Translations under genes and position numbers: made by a program
Assembly: GCA_050944035.1 (NCBI GenBank)
Contig: JBMNQH010000003.1
Coordinates: 88,882 to 152,881, forward strand
Source: JBMNQH01 sp050944035
Lineage (GTDB): Bacteria > Bacillota > Clostridia > Oscillospirales > Oscillospiraceae
Reading direction: 5' to 3'
DNA length: 64,000 nt
Shown: positions 19,331-27,140 of the stretch, piece by piece
Position numbering within the stretch: position 1 is the stretch's first letter
Layout of the letters: each line of letters begins with the position of its first letter
The notes under the pieces: model-generated
Told to the model about the DNA's origin: nothing
What the model saw: the letters and a program-made list of their open reading frames with translations, nothing else
Database searches by the model: none

Positions 19331-19369
19331 AGCAAAACAGGCGATGCAAATTGCATCGTCTGTTTTGCT
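19331..19369. terminator. bidirectional terminator
   Basis: A long stem AGCAAAACAG-g-CGATGCAA against TTGCATCG-t-CTGTTTTGCT (one mismatch) lies between the convergent htrA and GNAT genes and touches the GNAT stop codon. Confidence 0.75.
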
Positions 19370-19858
19370 TTAGTCTACACTCTGATATGCAATTCTGGAG
19401 CTTCCATCCTCTATGTATATGACTCCACAGCGCTGAAACCCATTTTTCTCTATCAAATGCTGCATTGTCCTGTTATCTGCATGTGTATCAATTCGTACAT
19501 TTCGACAGTTCTCTTTACAGAATGATATAGCATTTGCAAACAGCCCTTTCTGTTTTCCGTCACTGGCGATTCTGTGAATCACACCATAAGTATCATCATT
19601 AAGCCACTGCCCCTCATATATTGTATGATAGGTCGGATCTTCCCCGATGATGAATACAAAGACACCGTGTACATTGCCATCATTTCCAATCAACACATAG
19701 CTTCTCCCAAGTGCAATATCTTCTTCCACCATCTCTGCGGACGGGTGGCTATCGCCCCACTGGAAGGGATTTCCATTCTCCCGCATATAGTTTCTTGCTA
19801 TTTCGTATATCGCAAGGATTGCTATCATATCCCGTCGTTCTGCGACTCTAATTTCCAT
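19370..19858 (-). CDS. GNAT-family N-acetyltransferase
   Basis: A 162-aa protein beginning MEIRVAERRDMIAILAIYE, the usual first strand-helix of the GNAT fold. The acetyl-CoA region reads GVIHRIASDGKQKGLFANAI (strand, then a degenerate pyrophosphate loop). The C-terminal part DTHADNRTMQHLIEKNGFQRCG is the classic NxxMxxxxEKxGF motif. I chose the ATG at 19858 (GGGAG 7 nt upstream) over an in-frame ATG 39 nt further up. The substrate is unknown. Monocistronic. Confidence 0.9.
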   Translation of the reverse strand: MEIRVAERRDMIAILAIYEIARNYMRENGNPFQWGDSHPSAEMVEEDIALGRSYVLIGNDGNVHGVFVFIIGEDPTYHTIYEGQWLNDDTYGVIHRIASDGKQKGLFANAISFCKENCRNVRIDTHADNRTMQHLIEKNGFQRCGVIYIEDGSSRIAYQSVD

Positions 19859-19954
19859 AGTCGGTCTCCCGAATTTTTGGTTGAATTTCCGATTCATTTT
19901 ACTACGAAACCATAAACCATGTCATCATTTTTACGAGAATTCCCATAACAGAAA

Positions 19955-20004
19955 AATCAAAAGAAGGCGTTGCAGCAATATAACTGCAACGCCTTCTTTT
20001 GATT
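19955..20004 (-). terminator. terminator of the thi operon
   Basis: A 21-bp perfect stem (19955-19975 with 19984-20004) ending about 12 nt after the stop codon of the last gene of the operon. Confidence 0.92.
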
Positions 20005-20016
20005 CTATCGTTCTGT

Positions 20017-21036
20017 TTATTCGGGAATGGTGACCATAACATCGGAGATCGCAACATCTTCGGAAATCAGACCCTGTTCCTTCATCCAGCTGATGTTTTC
20101 CTGCCAAACTTCTTCGGTCTGTGTCAGGAATTTTGCATCGTCTGTTTCCATCAAAGGCAACAGTGTTTCACAGGATTTCTTCTCAACGGATTCACTCAGC
20201 GGAAAGTTCTCCTCGTTCTGGTTGTTCATCAAAATTTGCAGGCAACCGTCCGGATCCTTCTGGAAGTCCGCAAAGCCCTTGCGGCAGGCACGCAGGAAAC
20301 CGGCCAGCATCTCGCTGTCGTTTTCAATGCTTTCGTCATTGGCAAGCAGGACACACTCATAATAGTTTGGAATGCCATAGCCGTTGACCATAAAGTAATT
20401 GACTTCAAAGCCTTCCTCTTCCATCTGCGGAACCTCATGGTTGACAAGACAGCCAATCGTGGCGTCCACATTGCCGGTGGTCATCGAGCTCATCAGTTCA
20501 AATCCAACGTTGACCAGCTCGACATCAGAAGCATCTGCACCGACATTTTTCAGCATGGCACGGATCAGAGCCTCGCTGAGTTCAGTACCGCCATAGCCGA
20601 TGGTCTTACCCACCAGATCCTCCGGCTTAGTGATGTTCTTGTCTTTCAGGGAAAGAATGATATTCAGCGGACTCTGCACCACAGCGCCGATGGACTTGAC
20701 CGGAACATTCTGATTGACACGAGCCTGAATGACGTCCTGCTGATAGTACAGGCCAATCTCTGCCTTGCCCGCTGCGACAAGGGACATCGCATCGTTCTCA
20801 TTCGACGGGAACTGAATATTGACCTTCAGGCCTTCCTCTTCAAAGTATCCGCGTTCCATTGCTACATACAGGAAGGTATGCAGGGCGTTGGGGTACCAGT
20901 CGAGCACAACATTGATCTCTCGCAGACCGTCCTCGGTTTTGTTGCTTTCGTTTTTCTTCTCGGTATTGCCGCAGCCGGTGAGACACAGGCTGACAAGCAA
21001 CGCCAGCAGAAGAACCATGGAAACCAGTTTTTTCAT
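20017..21036 (-). CDS. thiY: ThiY-like ABC substrate-binding lipoprotein
   Basis: A 339-aa lipoprotein of the NMT1/THI5-like family that captures a thiamin pyrimidine precursor such as formylaminopyrimidine (family knowledge). The signal peptide MKKLVSMVLLLALLVSLCLTGC ends in a lipobox with Cys22. The mature part starts with INVVLDWYPNALHTFLYVA, the family hallmark, and has GKAEIGLYYQQD and KTIGYGG. I chose the second of two consecutive ATGs for better spacing to AAAGGAGG; 21039 is equally possible. Last gene of the riboswitch-controlled operon. Confidence 0.92.
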   Translation of the reverse strand: MKKLVSMVLLLALLVSLCLTGCGNTEKKNESNKTEDGLREINVVLDWYPNALHTFLYVAMERGYFEEEGLKVNIQFPSNENDAMSLVAAGKAEIGLYYQQDVIQARVNQNVPVKSIGAVVQSPLNIILSLKDKNITKPEDLVGKTIGYGGTELSEALIRAMLKNVGADASDVELVNVGFELMSSMTTGNVDATIGCLVNHEVPQMEEEGFEVNYFMVNGYGIPNYYECVLLANDESIENDSEMLAGFLRACRKGFADFQKDPDGCLQILMNNQNEENFPLSESVEKKSCETLLPLMETDDAKFLTQTEEVWQENISWMKEQGLISEDVAISDVMVTIPE

Positions 21037-21070
21037 CATATTCCTCCTTTTATTCCTTATAGTACTGTAC

Positions 21071-21826
21071 TTATAAATCGCTTCTCCAGCGAACAAACTT
21101 TTTCTCCAAAACGCCAATGATCGCAACCACCAGCATGGCAACCACAGACAGCAATACAATGGGTGCAAACACACCGGCGCCATCCAGCTGCGTCATCATT
21201 CTACGGCTGAAATAGCCAAGCCCGCTCTGGGCACCCAGCCATTCGCCGATGGCCGCGCCGATGATGGACAGAGGAATTGCCATTTTGATTGCGGAAAAGA
21301 AATATGGCAGTGCCGCAGGAAGTTTCAGTTTCAAAAAGATCTGTCGTTTTCCAGCGCCAAACGTCTGCATCAGATCAATCATTTCCGTTCTGACCGACCG
21401 GAAACCGTCAAACACTGTAATGGTAATGGGAAAGAACGTAATCAGTACTGTAACCAGCACCTTGCTCCAGATCGTATACCCAAACCAGAGTACGAACAGC
21501 GGCGCCAGTGCCGTTGTCGGAATGGTCTGAGATGCAATGATAATCGGGTACAGTGCCTTTTCCACCATGGGACTGAGATCCATAACAATGGCCAAAAGCA
21601 GACCCAATACAATTGAGATCAGCAATCCAATCCCGGTGACAGCCATGGTTGCAGGCAGATGGGTTTCAAACAGCGGTTTCCGCAGTTCCCAAATTCGCAC
21701 CAAAATCTGCGTGGGGGACGGGATAATATAGGCCGCATTGACTTCCATGGCTGCAAGCTGCCAGGCAAACAGCAGAACCGCAACAAGGAGCAGCGCCGGC
21801 AGGTTGTTTCTACAATGGCTTTTCAT
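21071..21826 (-). CDS. thiX: ThiX-like ABC permease
   Basis: A 251-aa inner-membrane permease with about six helices and the cytoplasmic EAA loop (DLMQTFGAGKRQIFLKLKLPAALPY) that docks on the ATPase. Its start overlaps the end of the ATPase gene in an ATGA arrangement. Together with the binding protein and ATPase it forms an importer for thiamin precursors (inference from the operon and riboswitch). Confidence 0.92.
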   Translation of the reverse strand: MKSHCRNNLPALLLVAVLLFAWQLAAMEVNAAYIIPSPTQILVRIWELRKPLFETHLPATMAVTGIGLLISIVLGLLLAIVMDLSPMVEKALYPIIIASQTIPTTALAPLFVLWFGYTIWSKVLVTVLITFFPITITVFDGFRSVRTEMIDLMQTFGAGKRQIFLKLKLPAALPYFFSAIKMAIPLSIIGAAIGEWLGAQSGLGYFSRRMMTQLDGAGVFAPIVLLSVVAMLVVAIIGVLEKKFVRWRSDL

Positions 21827-22584
21827 TCCTGCACCTGCTTTCTCAGCATCGAGATGAGCCGCTCTTTCAACTGGATGATCTGCGGGTCAGCCAGACAGGC
21901 TCTTGTCCGCGGATGTCCAGCCGGAACCGGAATGGATGTCAATTTTGTGATCGGCTTTTCCTCAATCACCATAATGCGGTTGGAGAGAAACAGCGCTTCT
22001 TCCACATCGTGGGTAATAAACAGGATGGTTTTCTGCTGATGCTCCCACTGTCCCATCAGCCATTCCTGCATTGAAATGCGCGTCAAAAAGTCCAGCGCCG
22101 AGAATGGTTCGTCGAGCAGAAGCAGTTCCGACCCCGTCAACATCGTGCGGGCAAACGCTGCGCGCTGCCGCATACCGCCGGACAGTTCTGCCGGACGTTT
22201 ATCCGCCCAGCCGTCCAACCCTACGGCCGCCAGAGCCGCGTCGACCTGCCGCACCATTTCTGTCCGTGAGATTCCCCCGCGGACTTCCAGCGGCAGCTTG
22301 ACATTGTCTCCGACCGTCCGCCACGGAAACAGGAGGTCACGCTGCGGCATATAGCCGCAATACTGCTTCCTGGCGGAGATCGGCTCGCCATTGATTAAAA
22401 TTTCTCCCTCGTCCTTTTTTAACAATTGGTTGATGAGACGAAAGATTGTGGATTTTCCGCAGCCGGAGGCCCCGATAATGGAGACAAACTCCCGCGCCTC
22501 TACCGCAAAGGATAGGTCACGGATGATTTGCTCCTCGTCTCCAGGAAAGCGGAATCCAACATGTTGGAATTCCAGTATGCTCAC
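21823..22584 (-). CDS. thiZ: ThiZ-like ABC ATPase
   Basis: A 253-aa ATPase of the nitrate/taurine/thiamin-precursor class: Walker A GASGCGKST, Q-loop MPQRDLLFPW, signature LSGGMRQRAAFART, Walker B LLLLDEPFSALD and switch His in ITHDVEEALFLS. I place the start at a GTG (22584) that overlaps the tenA stop as GTGA, with GGGAG 8 nt upstream; an in-frame ATG at 22635 would lie well inside tenA. Confidence 0.93.
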   Translation of the reverse strand: MSILEFQHVGFRFPGDEEQIIRDLSFAVEAREFVSIIGASGCGKSTIFRLINQLLKKDEGEILINGEPISARKQYCGYMPQRDLLFPWRTVGDNVKLPLEVRGGISRTEMVRQVDAALAAVGLDGWADKRPAELSGGMRQRAAFARTMLTGSELLLLDEPFSALDFLTRISMQEWLMGQWEHQQKTILFITHDVEEALFLSNRIMVIEEKPITKLTSIPVPAGHPRTRACLADPQIIQLKERLISMLRKQVQE

Positions 22585-23243
22585 AGTTCCATCTCCCAGG
22601 CCATATCCCAGAACATGGCCTCGTAGCGGGAACAATTGACAAAAATCTCACACAGGTGCTGCATCTGCGCTTCGCTGTAGCCTACTGTCAACCGGTTTGT
22701 CAGATCGATCAGCGCCTCATTGGCGGTATGATACTCTGCACTGGCATAGCTCTGGATCCATTCCCCATAAAAGGGATGTGTGACAGAGTCCGGATTATTT
22801 TCAATGATTTTTCGTGCAATGATTTCATAGCTCAATGCGCAGGACAGGATTGCCGCAGCAATTTCCGCTTCTCCCTCCTTGAATGCAACATCCAGCATGT
22901 AGGCTGTATAAGAGGTATTGGCAAGCGCACAGTCCGCGGTTTCTGCCTCGTGCAGATCAATGCCTAGGCGCTTCATATAACTGCGGTGCAGATTCATTTC
23001 ACCGTCCAGGATTTGATGGACATAAACTGCAAAAGAACGCATGGTGTCCGCTTCCTTTGCCTTGACAACACCAAGAGCAAACACTCTGGCATAATCAAAC
23101 AGATAAACGTAGTCCTGAACCATGTAAAACCGGAACTTCTCCGGATCCAAGGTTCCTTCGGCAATGCCCAGGATAAATGGATGCTTATGATAGCCTTCCC
23201 AGATCTCAGCTACCGCATCCAAAAGCCGTTTTGTCGTTGTCAT
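22581..23243 (-). CDS. tenA: TenA aminopyrimidine aminohydrolase / thiaminase II
   Basis: A 220-aa all-helical enzyme that converts aminopyrimidine breakdown products of thiamin to HMP. The catalytic Cys is Cys135 in AILSCALSYEIIA, the fold starts with WEGYHKHPFILGIAEGTL, and the C-terminal Glu-containing helix ends FWDMAWEMEL. It is the second gene, 11 nt after thiD, and is translationally coupled to thiZ. With thiD and the transporter it makes a salvage route for pyrimidines from degraded thiamin. Confidence 0.95.
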   Translation of the reverse strand: MTTTKRLLDAVAEIWEGYHKHPFILGIAEGTLDPEKFRFYMVQDYVYLFDYARVFALGVVKAKEADTMRSFAVYVHQILDGEMNLHRSYMKRLGIDLHEAETADCALANTSYTAYMLDVAFKEGEAEIAAAILSCALSYEIIARKIIENNPDSVTHPFYGEWIQSYASAEYHTANEALIDLTNRLTVGYSEAQMQHLCEIFVNCSRYEAMFWDMAWEMEL

Positions 23244-23254
23244 ACGTGTGCCTC

Positions 23255-24058
23255 CTAATAACGGGGCTGGCCAAAGGCGAAGCCGTGGTTCAGCGGACCG
23301 CAGCCGGCGCCAAGATTCAAACCGTCGCGCAGTGCGCCGGTAATATAGGCTTTTGCTCTGGAAACCGCTTCCGGAACATCACAACCCAGTGCCAGATTGC
23401 TTGCGATGGCAGAGGACAGTGTGCAACCGGTGCCGTGGTTGTTTTCATTGTCCACACGTTCGGCGCGATACCAGTAGGCCTTCCCATCGCTGTACAGAAG
23501 ATCGTCGGCGCTCTCGGTCAGATGTCCGCCCTTGATCAAAACGCTGCCGGAGATTTTTTCGGCGATCACCGCAGCTGCACGCTCCATATCCGCCGTGCTC
23601 TGGATTGCAAATCCACACAAAACCTCAGCTTCCGGAATATTGGGCGTAACCACCTCTGCCAATGGCAGCAACCGGCTGGCCAGAGTGTCCACAGTACCGC
23701 CCTTGATCAGGGCACTACCGCTGGTGGCAACCATAACGGGATCGCACACAATGTGCTCCGCCTTGTAAGCGGTCAGTTTGGCCGCGATGACTTCTACCAG
23801 CGCAACGCTGGATACCATACCAATTTTCACGGCGTCGGGACGGATATCAGTAAAAATACAGTCGATCTGCTGCGCCAAAAATTCCGGAGTGGCCTCCTGG
23901 ACGCCATAAACGCCAGTGGTATTCTGCGCGGTCAGGGCTGTAATGGCGCTCATACCATAGACACCGTGGGCGATCATGGTTTTCAGATCGGCCTGGATGC
24001 CGGCGCCGCCGGAACTGTCAGAACCTGCAACGGTCAATACCTTTTTCAATTCACTCAT
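23255..24058 (-). CDS. thiD: bifunctional HMP kinase / HMP-phosphate kinase
   Basis: A 267-aa ribokinase-family enzyme making HMP-PP for thiamin synthesis. It has VLTVAGSDSSGGAGIQADLKT at the N-terminus, ALTAQNTTGVYGVQE, CDPVMVATSG, VVTPNIPEAEVLCG and the anion hole/catalytic DNENNHGTGCTLSSAIA. I chose the ATG at 24058 because GAAGGAGA lies upstream; an in-frame ATG 30 nt earlier lacks one. First gene after the TPP riboswitch. Confidence 0.95.
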   Translation of the reverse strand: MSELKKVLTVAGSDSSGGAGIQADLKTMIAHGVYGMSAITALTAQNTTGVYGVQEATPEFLAQQIDCIFTDIRPDAVKIGMVSSVALVEVIAAKLTAYKAEHIVCDPVMVATSGSALIKGGTVDTLASRLLPLAEVVTPNIPEAEVLCGFAIQSTADMERAAAVIAEKISGSVLIKGGHLTESADDLLYSDGKAYWYRAERVDNENNHGTGCTLSSAIASNLALGCDVPEAVSRAKAYITGALRDGLNLGAGCGPLNHGFAFGQPRY

Positions 24059-24089
24059 AAAATGAATCTCCTTCTCTGGAAAAATCAAA

Positions 24090-24119
24090 CAAAAAAGGAA
24101 CCTCCAGTCGGAGCTTCCT
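24090..24119 (-). terminator. expression-platform terminator of the TPP riboswitch
   Basis: Stem GGAACCTCC (24098-24106) with GGAGCTTCC (24111-24119), one internal mismatch, followed on the minus strand by six Ts. It lies between the aptamer and the thiD ribosome site, consistent with ligand-induced termination. Confidence 0.8.
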
Positions 24120-24187
24120 CAATGAAATCTGCCGCCGCTGCCGCATACAACATCGGCAAACTCGGGCAATCGTATCAATTTTGGTTA

Positions 24188-24272
24188 GCATCCCTACGTT
24201 GGCATTATCCAAATCAGGTACGGTCGAGGGGTATTCCCCTCCTCTCAGCCTCTTGTCCAGAAGCTCCCACGT
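24188..24272 (-). promoter_or_regulatory. TPP riboswitch (THI element)
   Basis: Read on the minus strand, the aptamer has the conserved CTGAGA in the pyrimidine-sensing arm and ACCTGATTTGGATAATGCCA plus CGTAGGGA in the pyrophosphate arm, in the right order. A terminator follows and then the thiD-tenA-thiZXY operon. TPP binding is expected to switch the operon off. Confidence 0.97.
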
Positions 24273-24280
24273 TTAGCGTC

Positions 24281-24310
24281 ATCTTAGCATACAAAACCCT
24301 AAACTGTCAA
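24281..24310 (-). promoter_or_regulatory. promoter of the thi operon
   Basis: Minus-strand TTGACA (24305-24310), 18-bp spacer, TAAGAT (24281-24286) with a TGC extended -10. It starts transcription just ahead of the TPP aptamer. Confidence 0.75.
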
Positions 24311-24333
24311 GATAAACTCCGCTGGTTCGACAG

Positions 24334-24362
24334 TTGACACCAACCCGGTTTCAGCGTAAACT
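24334..24362 (+). promoter_or_regulatory. promoter of prmA
   Basis: TTGACA (24334-24339), 17-bp spacer, TAAACT (24357-24362), about 40 bp before the prmA ATG. It is divergent from the thi promoter, with the two -35 boxes 23 bp apart. Confidence 0.7.
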
Positions 24363-24402
24363 GAGAACACAAGAAAATCAACAACAGCAAGGAGTTTGCG
24401 TT

Positions 24403-25329
24403 ATGCGCTGGATTGAAGCAACGGTCAAAACAACCACAGAGGAGATGGATGCGCTCTGCGCCCTGCTCGGCGACCTTGGGGTCGGCGGCATGGTAATTGA
24501 AGATGAGTCCGATTTCCGCAATTTCCTCGAAAACAATCAAAAATATTGGGACTATGTCGATGAAGAACTAGAGCAGAAATTTTCCGGAATTTCTCAGGTG
24601 AAATTCTATCTTGCAGACGACGCCGACGGTGCCGCAACCATGGCACGTGTGCGGGCTGCTGTCTCCAACACTATTACTCAGGCTTTTATTGAGGACAGCG
24701 ACTGGGAAAACAATTGGCGCGAATTTTACAAACCCATTCCAGTGGGTGACCGCATTCTCGTTGTACCGGAGTGGGAGGAAGCCGACGCCAGCGATCGGGT
24801 TATGCTGCGGCTGGATCCGGGTTTGATCTTCGGTACCGGTTCCCATGCCACCACGCGCATGTGTCTGTGCGCACTGGAATCGCTGGCAAAACCCGGCACT
24901 CGCGCATTGGATCTGGGCTGTGGCAGCGGTATTCTGGGCATCGGTGCCCTTCTGCTCGGCTGTGACAGCGTAGTCGGCTGCGACATTGATCCCAAAGCGC
25001 CGGATGTCGCCGCATCCAATGCAGCGCTCAACGGCATTGGCAATGATCGCTTCCAAATCTATGCCGGCGATGTACTTTCAGACAAAGGGATGTGCAAACG
25101 GCTTGGCACCGGATTTGATATCGTTCTGGCTAACATTGTCTCCGATGTTATCATTCCCCTTTCCGACATGGTACAGCAATTTTTAGCGCCGGACGGTGTA
25201 TTTGTCTGCTCTGGTATTATTGAAGGACGGCAGGATGAGGTACAGGCCGCCATCGAAACCGCTGGTTTTTCCATCCTTGACCACCGCTGTGAAGAGGAAT
25301 GGCACTGCTTTACAGCCGCCATAAAGTGA
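24403..25329 (+). CDS. prmA: ribosomal protein L11 methyltransferase
   Basis: A 308-aa SAM-dependent enzyme that methylates ribosomal protein L11. The N-terminal substrate-binding domain begins MRWIEATVKTTTEEMDALCALL; the linker has DSDWENNWREFYKPIPVGDR; the catalytic domain has FGTGSHATTRMCL, ALDLGCGSGILGI (SAM loop), GCDIDPKA and LANIVSDVI (the catalytic NPPY-like position). AAGGAG precedes the ATG. An upstream in-frame ATG at 24334 is part of the promoter. Monocistronic. Confidence 0.96.
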   Translation: MRWIEATVKTTTEEMDALCALLGDLGVGGMVIEDESDFRNFLENNQKYWDYVDEELEQKFSGISQVKFYLADDADGAATMARVRAAVSNTITQAFIEDSDWENNWREFYKPIPVGDRILVVPEWEEADASDRVMLRLDPGLIFGTGSHATTRMCLCALESLAKPGTRALDLGCGSGILGIGALLLGCDSVVGCDIDPKAPDVAASNAALNGIGNDRFQIYAGDVLSDKGMCKRLGTGFDIVLANIVSDVIIPLSDMVQQFLAPDGVFVCSGIIEGRQDEVQAAIETAGFSILDHRCEEEWHCFTAAIK

Positions 25330-25339
25330 CGATTTTACC

Positions 25340-25368
25340 TTGACATCCAAATCCGCAAATGATAACAT
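25340..25368 (+). promoter_or_regulatory. promoter of tRNA-Leu
   Basis: TTGACA (25340-25345), 17-bp spacer, TAACAT (25363-25368), ending 27 bp before the tRNA. Confidence 0.7.
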
Positions 25369-25395
25369 ACCCGTGTCAAAACAATTTTCACCTTT

Positions 25396-25482
25396 GCCGC
25401 TGTGGTGAAATCGGTAGACACAGGGGACTTAAAATCCCCCGGCAGCGATGCCGTACCGGTTCGAGTCCGGTCAGCGGCACCA
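25396..25482 (+). tRNA. tRNA-Leu (anticodon UAA)
   Basis: An 87-nt class II tRNA: acceptor GCCGCTG/CAGCGGC with encoded CCA, anticodon stem GGGGA/TCCCC with loop CTTAAAA (anticodon TAA), a long variable arm CGGCAGCGATGCCG and T-loop GGTTCGAGTCC. Confidence 0.98.
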
Positions 25483-25521
25483 AATCGCCGCGAACAATCA
25501 TAGTTCGCGGCGATTTTTATT
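25483..25521 (+). terminator. terminator of tRNA-Leu
   Basis: A 13-bp stem (25483-25495 with 25503-25515) directly after the tRNA CCA, followed by a T-rich tail. Confidence 0.9.
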
Positions 25522-25679
25522 TTCCAGAATTGTCTTTCATTCTAAATGCATTGGTTTGTGCCAAACCGTAGCAGATGATATATAGTTCACAGTGGTTTTT
25601 ACAAAATCCGGAGCGTACAGTTTTTCATCTTATTCCCCAATATTATAAATATACAGTATAACAGTTTTATATTTTCATA

Positions 25680-25708
25680 TTGTATTTATAAAAATTATAT
25701 GATAAAAT
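25680..25708 (+). promoter_or_regulatory. promoter of the DUF4190-like gene
   Basis: TTGTAT (25680-25685), 17-bp spacer, TAAAAT (25703-25708), 41 bp before the ATG, in an AT-rich region. Confidence 0.55.
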
Positions 25709-25749
25709 GGAAGCGTGTTTATAACCTATAGAAAAAAGAGGAGAAAATT

Positions 25750-26037
25750 ATGGAAAACAATAAAATCCCCGGTCAAGGTGCCGCAACCGCTAGTCTGGTT
25801 CTAGGCATTATCGGTGTTGTCTGCTGGTTTTTTGGATATTTATCCATCATTTCTGTCATTGTTGGTATTGTTGGTTTAATCTTGGCAGGTAATTCCAAAA
25901 AGGCTGGCTTTACAGGCGGTATCCGGACAGCCGGCTTTGTTCTGTCCTTGATCAGCACAATCGGCGGCGCTATTTGTTTCCTGGCATGTGTTGCCTGTGT
26001 TGGGGCCCTCAGTTCTATTGATCCCTCAATGTACTAA
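25750..26037 (+). CDS. DUF4190-like small membrane protein
   Basis: A 95-aa protein with a short polar N-terminus (MENNKIPGQG), then ATASLVLGIIGVVCWFFGY and two further hydrophobic segments separated by the KKAGFTGGIRTAGF loop. The alternation of A-x-x-S-L-V-L-G-I-I-G and G-x-x-L-A-G elements is the DUF4190 pattern. Function unknown. GAGGAGA lies upstream; a hairpin terminator follows before the Lgt gene. Confidence 0.7.
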   Translation: MENNKIPGQGAATASLVLGIIGVVCWFFGYLSIISVIVGIVGLILAGNSKKAGFTGGIRTAGFVLSLISTIGGAICFLACVACVGALSSIDPSMY

Positions 26038-26049
26038 TCAAATTACTTG

Positions 26050-26089
26050 AAAAGGATGCTCGATAGTTTCTCTATCTGTCATCCTTTTT
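26050..26089 (+). terminator. terminator between DUF4190-like gene and lgt
   Basis: Stem AAAAGGATG (26050-26058) with CATCCTTTTT (26080-26089) and an inner GATAG/CTATC pairing, ending in a T-run 15 nt before the lgt start. lgt would depend on read-through or an unseen promoter. Confidence 0.75.
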
Positions 26090-26104
26090 CTTTTGGAGGA
26101 ATCT

Positions 26105-26908
26105 ATGTTTCCATATCTTGATTTTGGGAAAAAAAGCATTCCTATGTACAGCATTTTCACTTTGATTGGAGTTTGTTTCGCACTTCTATATTTTAAAGTA
26201 CGCAAAAAACAGTACAAATTGCCAGAAGCAGATGCGGAACTCCTTCTTGTATACTGTTTCATTGGTGTTTTTCTTGGCGCAAAATTTTTGTTTTTGTTGA
26301 CTGTACTTCCAGAACTGATGTCCGAACTCCATTATTTATCCTCAGAACCAGTCGCTTTTCTAGAAAAATATCTTTACAGCGGTTTCGTATTTTACGGCGG
26401 ACTATATGGTGCCTTGCTCAGCGGCTGGATTTATTGCCATGTTTGCAAACTTGATTTTTACGCTTTCATTCAGGATCTTTTCCCTTTGTTCCCCTTGATT
26501 CACGCCTTTGGTCGCATCGGCTGCTTCTGTATGGGCTGTTGCTATGGCTGCCCTTCCAAACGGTTTGGCATCGCCTTTTCCCACTCTCCCATTGCACCAA
26601 ACGGTATTCCCCTATTGCCAGTACAGCTCATTGAAGCAGTTGCAGAGTTAATCTTATTCTTTTTCCTCAACCGAATTTCCAAACGGAACAATTCCGGAAT
26701 CGTGATGCTGTATTCTTGGATGTTTTCCTATGGAATTTTGAGGTTAATTCTCGAGTCGTTCCGTGGAGATGACTATCGTGGATTTCTTGGTCCCTTGAGC
26801 ACCTCGCAGATTCTGTCACTGTTTACCATTGTTTTCGGTATTGTAATTTATATGAAATCAAAACATCACTTGCACCGTACAGCAGACGCAAAGGAAACGC
26901 GTTCCTGA
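26105..26908 (+). CDS. lgt: prolipoprotein diacylglyceryl transferase (Lgt family)
   Basis: A 267-aa polytopic membrane enzyme that adds diacylglycerol to lipobox cysteines. It has MYSIFTLIGVCFALLYF, YSGFVFYGGLYGALLSGW, the Lgt signature region HAFGRIGCFCMGCCYG and PVQLIEAVAELILFF, with about seven helices. The sequence is the shorter, Cys-rich variant seen in Clostridia, so it may be a paralogue with a specialised substrate. GGAGG precedes the ATG at 26105. Several lipoproteins in this window (20017, 29041) are potential clients. Confidence 0.88.
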   Translation: MFPYLDFGKKSIPMYSIFTLIGVCFALLYFKVRKKQYKLPEADAELLLVYCFIGVFLGAKFLFLLTVLPELMSELHYLSSEPVAFLEKYLYSGFVFYGGLYGALLSGWIYCHVCKLDFYAFIQDLFPLFPLIHAFGRIGCFCMGCCYGCPSKRFGIAFSHSPIAPNGIPLLPVQLIEAVAELILFFFLNRISKRNNSGIVMLYSWMFSYGILRLILESFRGDDYRGFLGPLSTSQILSLFTIVFGIVIYMKSKHHLHRTADAKETRS

Positions 26909-27062
26909 GCACAAAAAGGCACAGGTATAACACGTATTAAAACAGAACAATCCTTATCCGGTAAAGGAGTATCCCACTGTGGCCTATATAATTTCTGCCG
27001 TTCTTTCACTAACAAAAAATGAAATCCATGTACATAATCGGCTCCATCTACGCAGTCTTTCA

Positions 27063-27106
27063 AAAAAGTTGTAGCCTTTGCTGGCCAGCAAAGGCTACAA
27101 CTTTTT
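27063..27106. terminator. bidirectional terminator
   Basis: A perfect 22-bp palindrome arm (27063-27084 with 27085-27106) flanked by A and T runs separates lgt from the convergent symporter gene. The 150 bp between lgt and this hairpin shows no gene I can support. Confidence 0.9.
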
Positions 27107-27140
27107 ATTTTCCCCACCAATCCAAATAATATAGAACAGA

